From assembly GCA_937886445.1 (NCBI GenBank), contig CALGBY010000063.1:1-64000 (forward strand): DNA of 64,000 bases, written 5' to 3'. Each line of letters begins with the position of its first letter. Position 1 is the first letter of the stretch. This document shows positions 1 through 8,492 of the stretch, piece after piece. The position numbers were made by a program, and so were the translations under genes. The notes beneath the pieces are model-generated. The model did not search any database and was not told where the DNA came from. It worked only from the letters and a program-made list of their open reading frames with translations. Source of the DNA: an uncultured Clostridia bacterium. Lineage in GTDB: Bacteria; Bacillota; Clostridia; Christensenellales; Aristaeellaceae.

Positions 1-74
1 TGATAATTGGCTCTCTGTCTCTGTTGCTCTTCCTACCTCGTAAGCGATTGCCCTGTAACGCATTTGCTTTTGTA

Positions 75-103
75 TTGTAATCATTATCAGGTTGTGGTAG
101 AAT
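75..103 (+). promoter_or_regulatory. Predicted sigma-A promoter of the M18 aminopeptidase gene
   Basis: TTGTAA at 75-80 and TAGAAT at 98-103 are separated by 17 bases, a good vegetative promoter match. It lies about 20 bases ahead of the aminopeptidase start. Nothing else is recognisable in positions 1-74. Confidence 0.5.
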
Positions 104-125
104 TCATATGTTGGAGGTGAAATCA

Positions 126-1436
126 ATGAGTTCTTATGCAGAACAGTTTGTCGCTTTTGCCGACAGTGTTTCCAGTCCGTTCCACGCGATAAGCGGTATA
201 TGCCGTGTGCTTGACGAAAATGGCTATGAAAAGTTGAATGAATACACTTCATGGATGATCCGTCCGGGAAAAAAGTATTATGCCGTACGGAACAGCTCCT
301 CCGTTATAGCATTCCGGATACCGGAAAACGGCTTTGCGTCCTATAAGGTCGTGGCATCACACAGCGATTCACCTGTTTTCAAACTGAAACCGGTTTGTGA
401 AGAAAGTATTCTGGGCAGCAAGTATGTTCGTCTGAACACTGAACGCTACGGTGGTATGATCATGTCCACCTGGCTTGACAGACCGCTCGGGATCGCCGGA
501 CGCGTTATGCTGAGAACGGAAAACGGGATCGAAGAAAGGAATATCGATCTCGGCAGAAATGCCGTTTTGATCCCCAATGTACCGATCCATTTTAACCGGG
601 AGATCAATTCAGGCTACAATTACAACCCGCAGACGGATCTGCTTCCGATCTATTCCGCTTCTTCCGGAAAAGAGCTTCTGAAGAACGAGATCGCACAGCT
701 TGCCGGAGTAAAAGAAGACGATATCATCGCGCAGGATCTGTACCTCTATTGCAGAGTAAACGGATGTGTGTGGGGAAAAGAGAATGAGTTTATTTCCTGC
801 GGCAGGATAGATGATCTTGAATGTGCGTGGACTTCTCTTCAGGCCTTTATTGCTGCCGCGCCCTCCGAACAGATCAATGTATTCTGCGTATTTGATAATG
901 AAGAGGTGGGCAGCACATCAAAGCAGGGGGCCGATGGCGATTTTCTTTATAATACCCTGCATCGTATCGGCCTGGCACTCGGTAAAAACGAAGGTGAGAT
1001 CATGGCGGCCATGAATGCCGGATTTATGGTTTCTGCCGATAATGCGCACGCTGTTCATCCCAATCACCCTGAAAAATATGACGCGGATAACCGGGCGTTT
1101 ATGAATGAAGGCATCGTCATCAAACAGAACGCCTCTCAGAAATATACGACCGACGCAGTTTCATCTGCCGTATTCAGCGAGATTTGCAAAAAAGCCGGTG
1201 TTCCCGTACAGTATTTTGCCAACCGTTCCGATCTTCCCGGAGGAAGCACCTTGGGGAACATATCAAATTCTCACATTTCAATGAATACCGTTGATATCGG
1301 TCTTGCTCAACTGGCAATGCATTCCAGTTATGAAACAGCCGGTTCAAAGGATATTGATTACATGATTACAGCACTTAAAGTATTTTTCGAAACAGAGATC
1401 TGTTTTCAGGGCGAAGGAAAGATCAAAATCGAATGA
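126..1436 (+). CDS. apeB: M18 family aminopeptidase
   Basis: This is a cytoplasmic metallo-aminopeptidase of family M18 (aspartyl aminopeptidase type), which removes N-terminal residues from peptides using two metal ions. Metal-site motifs are visible: SHSDSP near residue 80, FDNEEVGS near residue 260, and the C-terminal stretch HSSYETAG typical of the family. I chose the ATG at 126, giving 436 residues, because a near-perfect GGAGGTGA lies at 113-120, five bases upstream. An in-frame ATG at 108 would place this ribosome site inside the gene. It stands alone, with its own promoter and a strong hairpin terminator. Substrate preference within M18 cannot be read from sequence. Confidence 0.93.
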   Translation: MSSYAEQFVAFADSVSSPFHAISGICRVLDENGYEKLNEYTSWMIRPGKKYYAVRNSSSVIAFRIPENGFASYKVVASHSDSPVFKLKPVCEESILGSKYVRLNTERYGGMIMSTWLDRPLGIAGRVMLRTENGIEERNIDLGRNAVLIPNVPIHFNREINSGYNYNPQTDLLPIYSASSGKELLKNEIAQLAGVKEDDIIAQDLYLYCRVNGCVWGKENEFISCGRIDDLECAWTSLQAFIAAAPSEQINVFCVFDNEEVGSTSKQGADGDFLYNTLHRIGLALGKNEGEIMAAMNAGFMVSADNAHAVHPNHPEKYDADNRAFMNEGIVIKQNASQKYTTDAVSSAVFSEICKKAGVPVQYFANRSDLPGGSTLGNISNSHISMNTVDIGLAQLAMHSSYETAGSKDIDYMITALKVFFETEICFQGEGKIKIE

Positions 1437-1454
1437 CAGTCATGCCGTAAATGC

Positions 1455-1499
1455 ATCAAAAGAACAATGATTGCACGAGCTTTCATTGTTCTTTTTGAT
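1455..1499 (+). terminator. Rho-independent terminator after apeB
   Basis: Arms 1458-1470 and 1483-1495 form a perfect 13-base-pair stem with a 12-base loop. The right arm ends in a T run. The extended -10 element of the next gene starts within the last bases of the hairpin. Confidence 0.75.
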
Positions 1500-1504
1500 A
1501 TAAT
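1496..1504 (+). promoter_or_regulatory. Extended -10 promoter element of metF-metH
   Basis: TGATATAAT at 1496-1504 is a perfect extended -10 (TG, one base, TATAAT). No convincing -35 is found at normal spacing, as expected for extended -10 promoters. The leader that follows, 1511-1620, shows no SAM or cobalamin riboswitch core that I recognise. Confidence 0.55.
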
Positions 1505-1620
1505 ATATCTGTGAACCTGAAATCGATTTCCAGATGATTTACAAAATGTCAAAGACGAAACGGTGTACAATCCGTTTTCACGCTGCCATTGGCATAACAT
1601 CTGCAGGAGGAGATACAGAA

Positions 1621-2487
1621 ATGAAAATCAGCCGGATCCTGAATGAAAAAAACAGAACACTGTCATTTGAAGTGTTTCCTCCAAAGTCCGATTCCGCCTA
1701 TGAGAGCGTATGCAAGGCTACGGAGGAGATCGCTTCGCTTAGCCCCGATTTCATATCCGTCACATACGGCGCTGGCGGCGGCACCAGCGAATACACCCTG
1801 GATATTTCGCAAAACATCGAGAAAAAATACCATATTCCTGTTCTTACGCATATCACATGCGTATCATCATCTAAAAGCAGGGTAAAGGAGTATATCAAAA
1901 GGATCAATGCTTCCGGAATCGAAAATGTGATGGCGCTGAGAGGGGATATCCCTGCCGGAAGGGAGAATGAAGACCGTACGGCTTGGGACTATCATCACGC
2001 TTCGGACTTGATCAGCGAAATACAGAATTGCGGATATGATTTTTGCATCGGCGGAGCCTGTTATCCCGAGGTGCATCCAGAATCCGTTTCCGAAGAAGAT
2101 GATCTGCGTCACCTGAAGATGAAAGTGGATTCAGGCTGTGATTTCCTTACGACACAGATGTTTTTTGACAATTCATTGTTTTACAGGTTTCTTGAAAAAA
2201 CCGATGCTGCGGGTATTACTGTGCCCGTTATACCGGGTATCATGCCTGTTACAACGATCAGTCAGGCGGAACGGGCAAGAACCATCTCCGGTTCATATAT
2301 GCCTTCATCGCTGCTTGATGATTTTGAGCGTTTCCGAAACGATCCGGCTTCTGTGAAACAAGTGGGGCTTGATTATGCCCTTCAGCAGATCAATGACTTG
2401 TACAGCCACGGCATTCGCAATGTACATGTTTACACGATGAACAAGGCGGATGTCGCTTTATATATCAGAAACGGAGCAGTTAAGTAA
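1621..2487 (+). CDS. metF: Methylenetetrahydrofolate reductase
   Basis: The enzyme reduces 5,10-methylene-tetrahydrofolate to 5-methyl-tetrahydrofolate with a flavin cofactor, supplying the methyl group for methionine synthesis. The 288-residue length fits the bacterial family, a FAD-binding TIM barrel. Visible motifs are SFEVFPPKS near residue 15, VTYGAGG near residue 47, the ALRGD strand end near residue 104, and DFLTTQMFFD near residue 175. The ATG at 1621 follows AGGAGGAG with good spacing; the longer upstream reading frame lacks a ribosome site. It is followed 40 bases later by metH, whose substrate it makes, so the pair is one methyl-transfer operon. Confidence 0.95.
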   Translation: MKISRILNEKNRTLSFEVFPPKSDSAYESVCKATEEIASLSPDFISVTYGAGGGTSEYTLDISQNIEKKYHIPVLTHITCVSSSKSRVKEYIKRINASGIENVMALRGDIPAGRENEDRTAWDYHHASDLISEIQNCGYDFCIGGACYPEVHPESVSEEDDLRHLKMKVDSGCDFLTTQMFFDNSLFYRFLEKTDAAGITVPVIPGIMPVTTISQAERARTISGSYMPSSLLDDFERFRNDPASVKQVGLDYALQQINDLYSHGIRNVHVYTMNKADVALYIRNGAVK

Positions 2488-2527
2488 CAGGGGACAGCCG
2501 CATTTACATTGGGGGGAGGAAAACGAT

Positions 2528-4966
2528 ATGAACTTCAGAAGCAGACTCAAAAGCGGTCAGGTCATTCTGTTTGACGGGGCAATGGGCACTGTTCTTCAAA
2601 AGCGCGGCATGCGTCCCGGTACTTCTCCTGAAATGATGAACCTGACAGACCCGGACATGATCAGGGATATACATAAAAAATATATTGAAGCCGGTGCCGA
2701 TGTGATCACATCCAATACATTCGGATGCGATCCGCTCAAGTATTCCACGCAAAAGCTTGAAAAGATGATCCACAGCGCTATGGATTCCGCCAAACAGGCA
2801 AGAGCAGAATGCGGCAGCGGATGTGATACAGCCATCGCTTTTGATATCGGCCCGCTTTCCGAAATGCTTGTTCCTTCCGGTAAAATATCATTCAGCGAAG
2901 CAGTCGAGTTATTCAAAAAACTGATCATTATCGGTGCGAAGGATGGTGCTGATCTTATCCTTGCTGAAACAATGACCGATCTTTATCAGGTGCGCGCTGC
3001 TGTGATCGCAGCCCGTGAATGCTGTGACCTTCCTGTGATCGCATCCTGTACCTTCGGAAAAGAAGGCAGAATGCTCACCGGTGCAAGTCCTGAAACAGCA
3101 TGCACAGTCCTAAACAAAATCGGCTGCGATGCTGTAGGTATCAATTGCTCATTCGGTCCTGATCATCTTAAGAAAATCGTCAGAACCTATCTCGAGTTGT
3201 CTGAACTTCCGGTATTGCTGCAGCCTAATGCCGGGCTACCGGTTTACAATGGAAGTAATGTGCATTACAGCCTCAGCGCGCGGGATTTTGCCGATAAAAT
3301 GAAAGAATATGCCGATCAGGGCGTAGCGCTTCTGGGCGGATGCTGCGGAACGGATACCGAATACATCGCCTCAATGGCCGGTTTGCTCAAAGGAAAGCTG
3401 ATCACCGAAAGACATATTTGCAGCATGCCGGTCATCACAGGCCCCGCAGACGCGGTTTTTCCGAAACGTCAGAATCTTTATATCATAGGGGAAAGGATCA
3501 ATCCGACCGGCAAGAAGAAAATGAAAGAAGCCCTTCGCGAAGGCAACATATCTTATATCCTTGATCTAGCCGCTTCTCAGGAGCAGGACGGGGCAGATAT
3601 TCTGGATATCAACTGCGGATTATCCGGCATAAATGAAAAAGTAGTATTGCCTTCAACGGTTACTGAAGTTCAGAATCATTCCCGTCTCCCGCTGCAGCTT
3701 GACACGTCAGACCCGGAAGCTCTTGCGAACGCGCTGCGCGTCTGTAACGGAATACCGATCGTCAACTCTGTTAACGGAACTGAAAAAAGCATGCGATCCG
3801 TACTGCCGCTGATCAAAAAATACGGTGGTATGCTGGTTGCGCTTACGCTTGATGAAAACGGTATCCCGGACAGTGTTGAAGGCAGGATAAAGATAGCCGA
3901 AAAAATCGCCGCCAACGCTGCGTCATACGGTATTGACAGATCCTGTTTGATTTTTGACCCTCTCGCTATGTCTGTAAGTGCCGATAACAAAGCGGCCAGG
4001 ATCACACTGGATACACTGAAAACGCTGCACGAAGCAGGATACTATACTGCCCTCGGAATATCCAATATATCGTTCGGACTGCCCGAAAGGGATGAACTTA
4101 ACGCGGCCTTTTTGCTTCTTGCGATCGAGAACGGTTTGAACTTCGCCATTGTCAATCCTTCAAGTATACCGATCCGCCGCGCGATATCCGCTTCTCTTGT
4201 GCTGAACGGCAAAGATACGAACTGTACCGGCTATATCAAAGCGGCCGTGATGAAAACGGAAAACGATCACAATACGAAAAATATTGATCATACAGCTGAC
4301 AGCATTGTCAAGACAAAATCAGATCCTTCCGGCCTTTACGGCGCTATTCTGACCGGAATGAATGAAAAGGCATCCGCGCTGACGGAAGAACTTCTGAAAA
4401 ACGGAGCAGAACCGCTCAGCATCATAAACGAAACGATCATTCCCGCGCTTGACAGTGTTGGTATAGAATACGCGCAAAACAGGCTGTTTCTGCCTCAGCT
4501 TCTTCAAAGCGCTGATGCTGCTGCTGCGTCATTCGATGTTTTAAAAAACGCCGGAGAAGCAGCAGGGAAGAGCGGAAGCAAAAAACGAATCAGCATCGTA
4601 CTCGCGACTGTGCACGGAGACATACACGATATCGGGAAAAATATCGTAAAGCTTTTGCTGGAAAATTATAATTTTGATGTGCACGATCTCGGAAAAGATG
4701 TAAAGCCTGAAGTGATCGTATCTGAGATCTGCAGAATAAACGCTCCGCTGTGCGGTCTCAGCGCTCTGATGACGACCACGCTTCCCGCCATGGAAGAAAC
4801 CATTCACATGATAAAAAGCGCCGCGCCTTTCTGCAGGATCGTCGCAGGCGGCGCGGTACTGAATAGCGAATATGCTGCAGCGATCGGCGCAGATTTTTAT
4901 GCTAAGGACGCGATGGACACAGTAAGATATGCCGAGGAAACTGAAAAGAACCTGATGTCTTTATAA
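2528..4966 (+). CDS. metH: Cobalamin-dependent methionine synthase, short form
   Basis: The enzyme transfers the methyl group of methyl-tetrahydrofolate through cobalamin to homocysteine, forming methionine. The modules of MetH are seen in order: an N-terminal homocysteine-binding barrel with zinc cysteines (NCSFG near 207 and LGGCCGTD near 275), a pterin-binding barrel beginning at YIIGERINPTG near 325, a cobalamin cap, and a B12 domain with the base-off motif VHGDIHDIGKN near 695. The protein is 812 residues and stops after the B12 domain, so the C-terminal SAM-dependent reactivation domain of full-length MetH is missing. The ATG at 2528 follows GGGGGGAGG. It ends one base before the convergent trmB. 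Confidence 0.93.
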   Translation: MNFRSRLKSGQVILFDGAMGTVLQKRGMRPGTSPEMMNLTDPDMIRDIHKKYIEAGADVITSNTFGCDPLKYSTQKLEKMIHSAMDSAKQARAECGSGCDTAIAFDIGPLSEMLVPSGKISFSEAVELFKKLIIIGAKDGADLILAETMTDLYQVRAAVIAARECCDLPVIASCTFGKEGRMLTGASPETACTVLNKIGCDAVGINCSFGPDHLKKIVRTYLELSELPVLLQPNAGLPVYNGSNVHYSLSARDFADKMKEYADQGVALLGGCCGTDTEYIASMAGLLKGKLITERHICSMPVITGPADAVFPKRQNLYIIGERINPTGKKKMKEALREGNISYILDLAASQEQDGADILDINCGLSGINEKVVLPSTVTEVQNHSRLPLQLDTSDPEALANALRVCNGIPIVNSVNGTEKSMRSVLPLIKKYGGMLVALTLDENGIPDSVEGRIKIAEKIAANAASYGIDRSCLIFDPLAMSVSADNKAARITLDTLKTLHEAGYYTALGISNISFGLPERDELNAAFLLLAIENGLNFAIVNPSSIPIRRAISASLVLNGKDTNCTGYIKAAVMKTENDHNTKNIDHTADSIVKTKSDPSGLYGAILTGMNEKASALTEELLKNGAEPLSIINETIIPALDSVGIEYAQNRLFLPQLLQSADAAAASFDVLKNAGEAAGKSGSKKRISIVLATVHGDIHDIGKNIVKLLLENYNFDVHDLGKDVKPEVIVSEICRINAPLCGLSALMTTTLPAMEETIHMIKSAAPFCRIVAGGAVLNSEYAAAIGADFYAKDAMDTVRYAEETEKNLMSL

Positions 4967-4967
4967 A

Positions 4968-5669
4968 TCACTCTTCGGGGATCTTCCATCTTGTTGCGTC
5001 AAAATCAAAATCTCCAGGCAGTTTTCTGAAGATACCGAAATGGATCGGTATCCCGCGTTCAGAATACATGATCTCGTGTTCGCTCATATAGTTCGGAGCA
5101 TATCCGGAGGAGTGAAGATCGTCTGTAAGAAAAACGGTGTCAAAACCGCTCACTTTGAAATAAACAAGTGAATCCTTCCAAAGTGTTTCATCATCGGTTT
5201 TGAAAAGAATATCTCCTCCGTCCTTGAGGAATGTACGGTACTTCAGTAATTGTCTCGGATGTGTAAGACGTCTTTTTTCATAGCGCGAGCGTTTTGTCCA
5301 TGGATTGCAAAAATTGATATAGATGCGTGAAACAGAGTCTTTCGGAGTCAATATTCTTTCAATATATTCTATATTATATTTTGCGATCCGGACATTATCG
5401 GGTTCATCTCCGCCAAGCTCTCTTACAATATTCCGCCTAGTATCGCCAAGTACATTATCTGCCATATCGATCACGAGAAAGTTGATATCCTTCTCGTCCC
5501 GAACCATCTGCGATGTTGAAACTCCTTTTCCGCAGCCGAGTTCAACATGGAAGGGGAGAGTACGCGAAAAACATTCATGCCATATGCCTGCATATTTTTC
5601 AGGCTGATCCGTATACCATGGGCATTCGTGCAGCTCGGGCCTTGCCCATTTTTTTGTCCTCATTCGCAT
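4968..5669 (-). CDS. trmB: tRNA (guanine-N7)-methyltransferase
   Basis: This SAM-dependent enzyme forms m7G46 in the tRNA variable loop. The 233-residue protein shows the SAM-binding strand HVELGCGKG near residue 50 and the family segment INFCNPW followed by KRRLTHPRQLL near residue 125. The ATG at 5669 is chosen because GGAGGT lies seven bases upstream; an in-frame GTG three codons earlier overlaps that site. It is divergent from rnhA and convergent with metH. The gene is housekeeping and shows nothing odd. Confidence 0.93.
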   Translation of the reverse strand: MRMRTKKWARPELHECPWYTDQPEKYAGIWHECFSRTLPFHVELGCGKGVSTSQMVRDEKDINFLVIDMADNVLGDTRRNIVRELGGDEPDNVRIAKYNIEYIERILTPKDSVSRIYINFCNPWTKRSRYEKRRLTHPRQLLKYRTFLKDGGDILFKTDDETLWKDSLVYFKVSGFDTVFLTDDLHSSGYAPNYMSEHEIMYSERGIPIHFGIFRKLPGDFDFDATRWKIPEE

Positions 5670-5783
5670 CAGAAACACCTCCAGGACAGATTACACTCAT
5701 ATAGTATACCACATTGTCATCGTTCAATAAAAGAACGATTTTCAGCTTTTTCGATCAATGAGAGGCATCCGTCGATTTTTGCG

Positions 5784-5812
5784 TTGAAAAACCGTGTAAC
5801 TGATGGTAAAAT
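5784..5812 (+). promoter_or_regulatory. Promoter of rnhA
   Basis: TTGAAA at 5784-5789 and TAAAAT at 5807-5812 are 17 bases apart, with an additional TG extension at 5804-5805. The rnhA start is about 30 bases downstream. Confidence 0.65.
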
Positions 5813-5841
5813 ACTGTTGCAGCATCACACGGAGGCTTTTT

Positions 5842-6348
5842 ATGTCGGAAACACTGAAAAATGTTGAGCTTTTTACAGACGGAGCATGCAGCGGTAATCC
5901 GGGACCCGGCGGCTGGGCGGCTATTCTGCGATATAACGGTCATGAAATGGAATTATCCGGCAGTATGTCCAAAACTACCAATAACAGGATGGAAGTATTT
6001 GCGGTCATCAGCGGTCTGGGAAAGCTCAAGTTTCCGTGCAATGTAAATATTTATTCAGATTCTTCCTATCTTGTAAACGCTTTCAATCTCGGATGGATCT
6101 ACAACTGGCAGAGAAACGGCTGGAAAAACAGTCAGGGGGAACCGGTCGAAAATCAGGATCTCTGGAAGCTGCTTTTGCTTACAATGAAAAAAGGCAAGCA
6201 TAACATCACATTCAACAAAGTAAAAGGGCATGCGGATCATCCGGAGAACAATCGTTGTGATAAAATGGCGAGAGATGCCATAAAAGCATATCTTACTGTA
6301 AATCCTGATCTGGGAGATCCTGATAATTTCTGTGTTCTTCCTGAATAA
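5842..6348 (+). CDS. rnhA: Ribonuclease HI
   Basis: RNase HI cuts the RNA strand of RNA-DNA hybrids, for example at R-loops. The 168-residue protein carries the carboxylate active site: Asp13 in FTDGACSGNPGPGG, Glu51 in NRMEVFAV, Asp73 in YSDSSYL, and a later Asp in RCDKMA after the KGHADHPEN loop. The ATG at 5842 follows GGAGG at 5831. An upstream in-frame start at 5803 would overlap the promoter -10 and is rejected. It has its own promoter and no obvious terminator before the leader of the recombinase gene. Confidence 0.95.
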   Translation: MSETLKNVELFTDGACSGNPGPGGWAAILRYNGHEMELSGSMSKTTNNRMEVFAVISGLGKLKFPCNVNIYSDSSYLVNAFNLGWIYNWQRNGWKNSQGEPVENQDLWKLLLLTMKKGKHNITFNKVKGHADHPENNRCDKMARDAIKAYLTVNPDLGDPDNFCVLPE

Positions 6349-6464
6349 TTTTTTAAGAAATCAACAGACTTTACAATAATTTATCAATTGTCATTTCGGA
6401 AACAGTACATGATGCTTATCCGGTAGCGCTGAAGAAGCGTAACTTCTCACTCAAAGCAGGGGAG

Positions 6465-6510
6465 TATATTCTTTTGCAACTATTCGCAAAAGAATACTTT
6501 TGCGAATAGA
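6465..6510 (+). promoter_or_regulatory. Two overlapping, mutually exclusive hairpins ahead of the Xer-like gene
   Basis: Arms 6467-6477 and 6486-6496 form a perfect 11-base-pair hairpin. Arms 6480-6492 and 6497-6509 form a perfect 13-base-pair hairpin with a four-base loop. They share 6486-6492, so RNA can adopt only one at a time. As DNA this is also a pair of overlapping inverted repeats. It may be an attenuator-like switch, a protein binding site, or a transposon or recombination remnant. No clear promoter was found in 6349-6464. Confidence 0.55.
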
Positions 6511-6600
6511 TTGAGGTAAATATGACCTGGGGGAGCGGCAATATATCCGTGATCGATCCCTATATAGCATTTCATCCTTTCTGAATTATACGGAGGTAGT

Positions 6601-7722
6601 ATGTCTCATTCTGATTACAGAGAAAAAATCGATTTGGAACGAAATGAAAAACTGCGTGAAATGCTTAGACAGCTTCCGGCTGTATGCAAGGATTATTTTG
6701 TTTCTGTTTCATTTACAACAGGCACGCTCACCCGTCTTGCATACGCATATGATTTCAGGCTCTTTTTTGATTATCTTTGTAAGGAGAATCCGCTCTTCAG
6801 TGATACACAGCCTTTTCTTATCGGCGATGAACTGCTTGGTAAGATCAGTGCGCGCGACATAGCCGGGTTTCAGGATTATCTGATGCTTTATTATTCAAAC
6901 CGAAGCAACGGTCAGGATGACAAGATCATCAAAAACGGTGAACTCGGAATCATGCGTAAGCTGAGCAGCATCCGTTCGCTGTTTGACTATATGTTTAAAA
7001 ATAAGATCATCAGTTCTAACGTAACAATGCTTGTTGATCTTCCGAAGATCCACGAAAAGCCGATTTTGCGGCTTGAAAAAGAAGAAATGGAAAGAATGAT
7101 CAACGCTGTACAAAACGGAAACGGTTTATCAAAGCATCAGAAAGCCTATTCAAGATCCACTTCCGTAAGGGATTATGCGATCATAATGCTTTTTCTGGGT
7201 ACCGGTATACGCGTCAGTGAATGTGTCGGACTTGATATCACAGATATCGATTTTGATCTGAATGCTTTTTCTGTACTCAGAAAAGGCGGAGATCAGGCGA
7301 TCCTTTATTTTCCCGATTCTGTTGCACAGGCTTTGAGAGCATATTATGACACCAGGCTTGAAACAGAAGCATTGCCCGGGCATGAAAACGCTCTGTTTTT
7401 GTCTCTTCAGAAAAAGCGCATCACCCAGAGGGCTGTTGAAAATCTGGTAAAAAAGTATGCACTTATCGCGGCTCCGCTAAAGAAAAAAATCAGTCCGCAT
7501 AAGCTCAGAAGCACATTCGGAACCAACCTTTATCAGGAAACCGGAGATATTTATCTGGTGGCTGATGTACTCGGCCACAGTGATATCAATACTACCAGAA
7601 AGCATTATGCCGCGATGACAGACAGCAGAAGAAAAAGTGCCGCCTCTCATGTGCATCTCCCCTCATCTGAAGAAGGCAATAGTGAAAACACTCCCGGCAG
7701 CAGTGAAACAGTATCTGAATAA
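6601..7722 (+). CDS. Tyrosine recombinase, XerC/XerD-like
   Basis: This is a site-specific recombinase with an N-terminal SAM-like DNA-binding domain (about residues 25-140) and a C-terminal catalytic domain. Catalytic residues are visible: Arg in GTGIRVSECVGL near residue 203, the HKLRS box near residue 300, His in LGHSDINTT near residue 324 and the nucleophile Tyr in KHYA near residue 335. At 373 residues it is longer than XerC or XerD (about 300), partly through a Ser/Glu-rich tail of about 35 residues. GGAGGT lies six bases before the ATG. Housekeeping neighbours argue for chromosome dimer resolution, but the length leaves a specialised integrase possible. Confidence 0.85.
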   Translation: MSHSDYREKIDLERNEKLREMLRQLPAVCKDYFVSVSFTTGTLTRLAYAYDFRLFFDYLCKENPLFSDTQPFLIGDELLGKISARDIAGFQDYLMLYYSNRSNGQDDKIIKNGELGIMRKLSSIRSLFDYMFKNKIISSNVTMLVDLPKIHEKPILRLEKEEMERMINAVQNGNGLSKHQKAYSRSTSVRDYAIIMLFLGTGIRVSECVGLDITDIDFDLNAFSVLRKGGDQAILYFPDSVAQALRAYYDTRLETEALPGHENALFLSLQKKRITQRAVENLVKKYALIAAPLKKKISPHKLRSTFGTNLYQETGDIYLVADVLGHSDINTTRKHYAAMTDSRRKSAASHVHLPSSEEGNSENTPGSSETVSE

Positions 7723-7747
7723 CGTTCTGCCGGTCACATGGAAATAT

Positions 7748-7761
7748 CGAACAAATGTTTT
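7748..7761 (+). promoter_or_regulatory. Predicted LexA operator
   Basis: CGAACAAATGTTTT matches the Gram-positive LexA box pattern CGAAC-N4-GTTYG closely in both half-sites. It lies just upstream of the lexA -35 element and implies SOS autoregulation. Confidence 0.6.
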
Positions 7762-7769
7762 TATTTGTA

Positions 7770-7798
7770 TTGCCTCCGCTTTGCATATGTGATAGAAT
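7770..7798 (+). promoter_or_regulatory. Promoter of lexA
   Basis: TTGCCT at 7770-7775 and TAGAAT at 7793-7798 are separated by 17 bases, with a TG extension at 7790-7791. The LexA box ends nine bases upstream. Confidence 0.6.
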
Positions 7799-7825
7799 AC
7801 TTATGTTTTAAAGGAGTTGAAGCAG

Positions 7826-8449
7826 ATGGAAAAAAGCGGAAGAAGGCCTCGCGGAGATACACAGCAGCTGATCCTTGACTATATCAGAAAACAAACCGCG
7901 CTGAAAGGGTATCCACCTTCAGTGCGCGAGATCGGTGAAGCAGTCGGACTCAAATCCACTTCCACGGTACATGGGCATCTGATCAGGCTTGAAAGCAAGG
8001 GCTTGATCCGCCGTGACGCTATGAAACCGAGAGCGATCGATATCCGTAACAATGATCTGGATACTTCCGACGAGATCGAACATGTGCCTGTGATCGGACG
8101 GGTTGCCGCAGGTTCGCCGATCCTTGCCGAACAGGACACAGACGGAACAATACCGTTTCCTGCCTTTATGACTGACGAAAATGAGTATTTCGTTCTGGCT
8201 GTCCGCGGAAGCAGTATGATCGGCGCCGGCATATCAGACGGAGACTATGTTTTGGTCAAACGCCAGAATACGGCGAACAACGGAGATATCATCGCCGCAA
8301 TGATCGACGGAGACGCAACGGTAAAAAGGTATTTTGTTGAACGGGATTGCATAAGGCTGCAGCCTGAAAACCCTGATCTTTCTCCGATCTTTTCGCGTGA
8401 TGTTACAGTGATCGGAAAAGTGACCGCTGTATATCACGCCATAAAATAA
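7826..8449 (+). CDS. lexA: SOS repressor LexA
   Basis: LexA represses DNA-damage genes and self-cleaves when RecA filaments form. The 207-residue protein has an N-terminal winged helix (PSVREIGEAVGL near 31-42) and a C-terminal S24 autoprotease. The cleavage bond is Ala95-Gly96 in VAAGSP, and the catalytic pair is Ser130 and Lys167. Next to the serine it reads RGSSMIGAG where most LexA proteins have RGDSM. The ATG at 7826 follows AAGGAG at 7811-7816; a TTG three codons earlier is too close to that site. A LexA box sits in its promoter and a strong terminator follows. Confidence 0.95.
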   Translation: MEKSGRRPRGDTQQLILDYIRKQTALKGYPPSVREIGEAVGLKSTSTVHGHLIRLESKGLIRRDAMKPRAIDIRNNDLDTSDEIEHVPVIGRVAAGSPILAEQDTDGTIPFPAFMTDENEYFVLAVRGSSMIGAGISDGDYVLVKRQNTANNGDIIAAMIDGDATVKRYFVERDCIRLQPENPDLSPIFSRDVTVIGKVTAVYHAIK

Positions 8450-8457
8450 TAGAAATG

Positions 8458-8490
8458 AAAAAGGATACGGATCTCGCCGTATCCTTTTTT
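8458..8490. terminator. Bidirectional terminator between lexA and rnpB
   Basis: Arms 8458-8470 and 8477-8489 form a 13-base-pair stem with a six-base loop. It has a T run on the plus side and an A run on the other, so it can stop both lexA and the convergent RNase P RNA. Confidence 0.8.
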
Positions 8491-8492
8491 GT

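Noticed and set aside
1505..1620. SAM or cobalamin riboswitch ahead of metF-metH
   Set aside because: A methionine operon would be a good place for one, but the ~110-base leader shows none of the S-box or B12-box core sequences that I can recognise.
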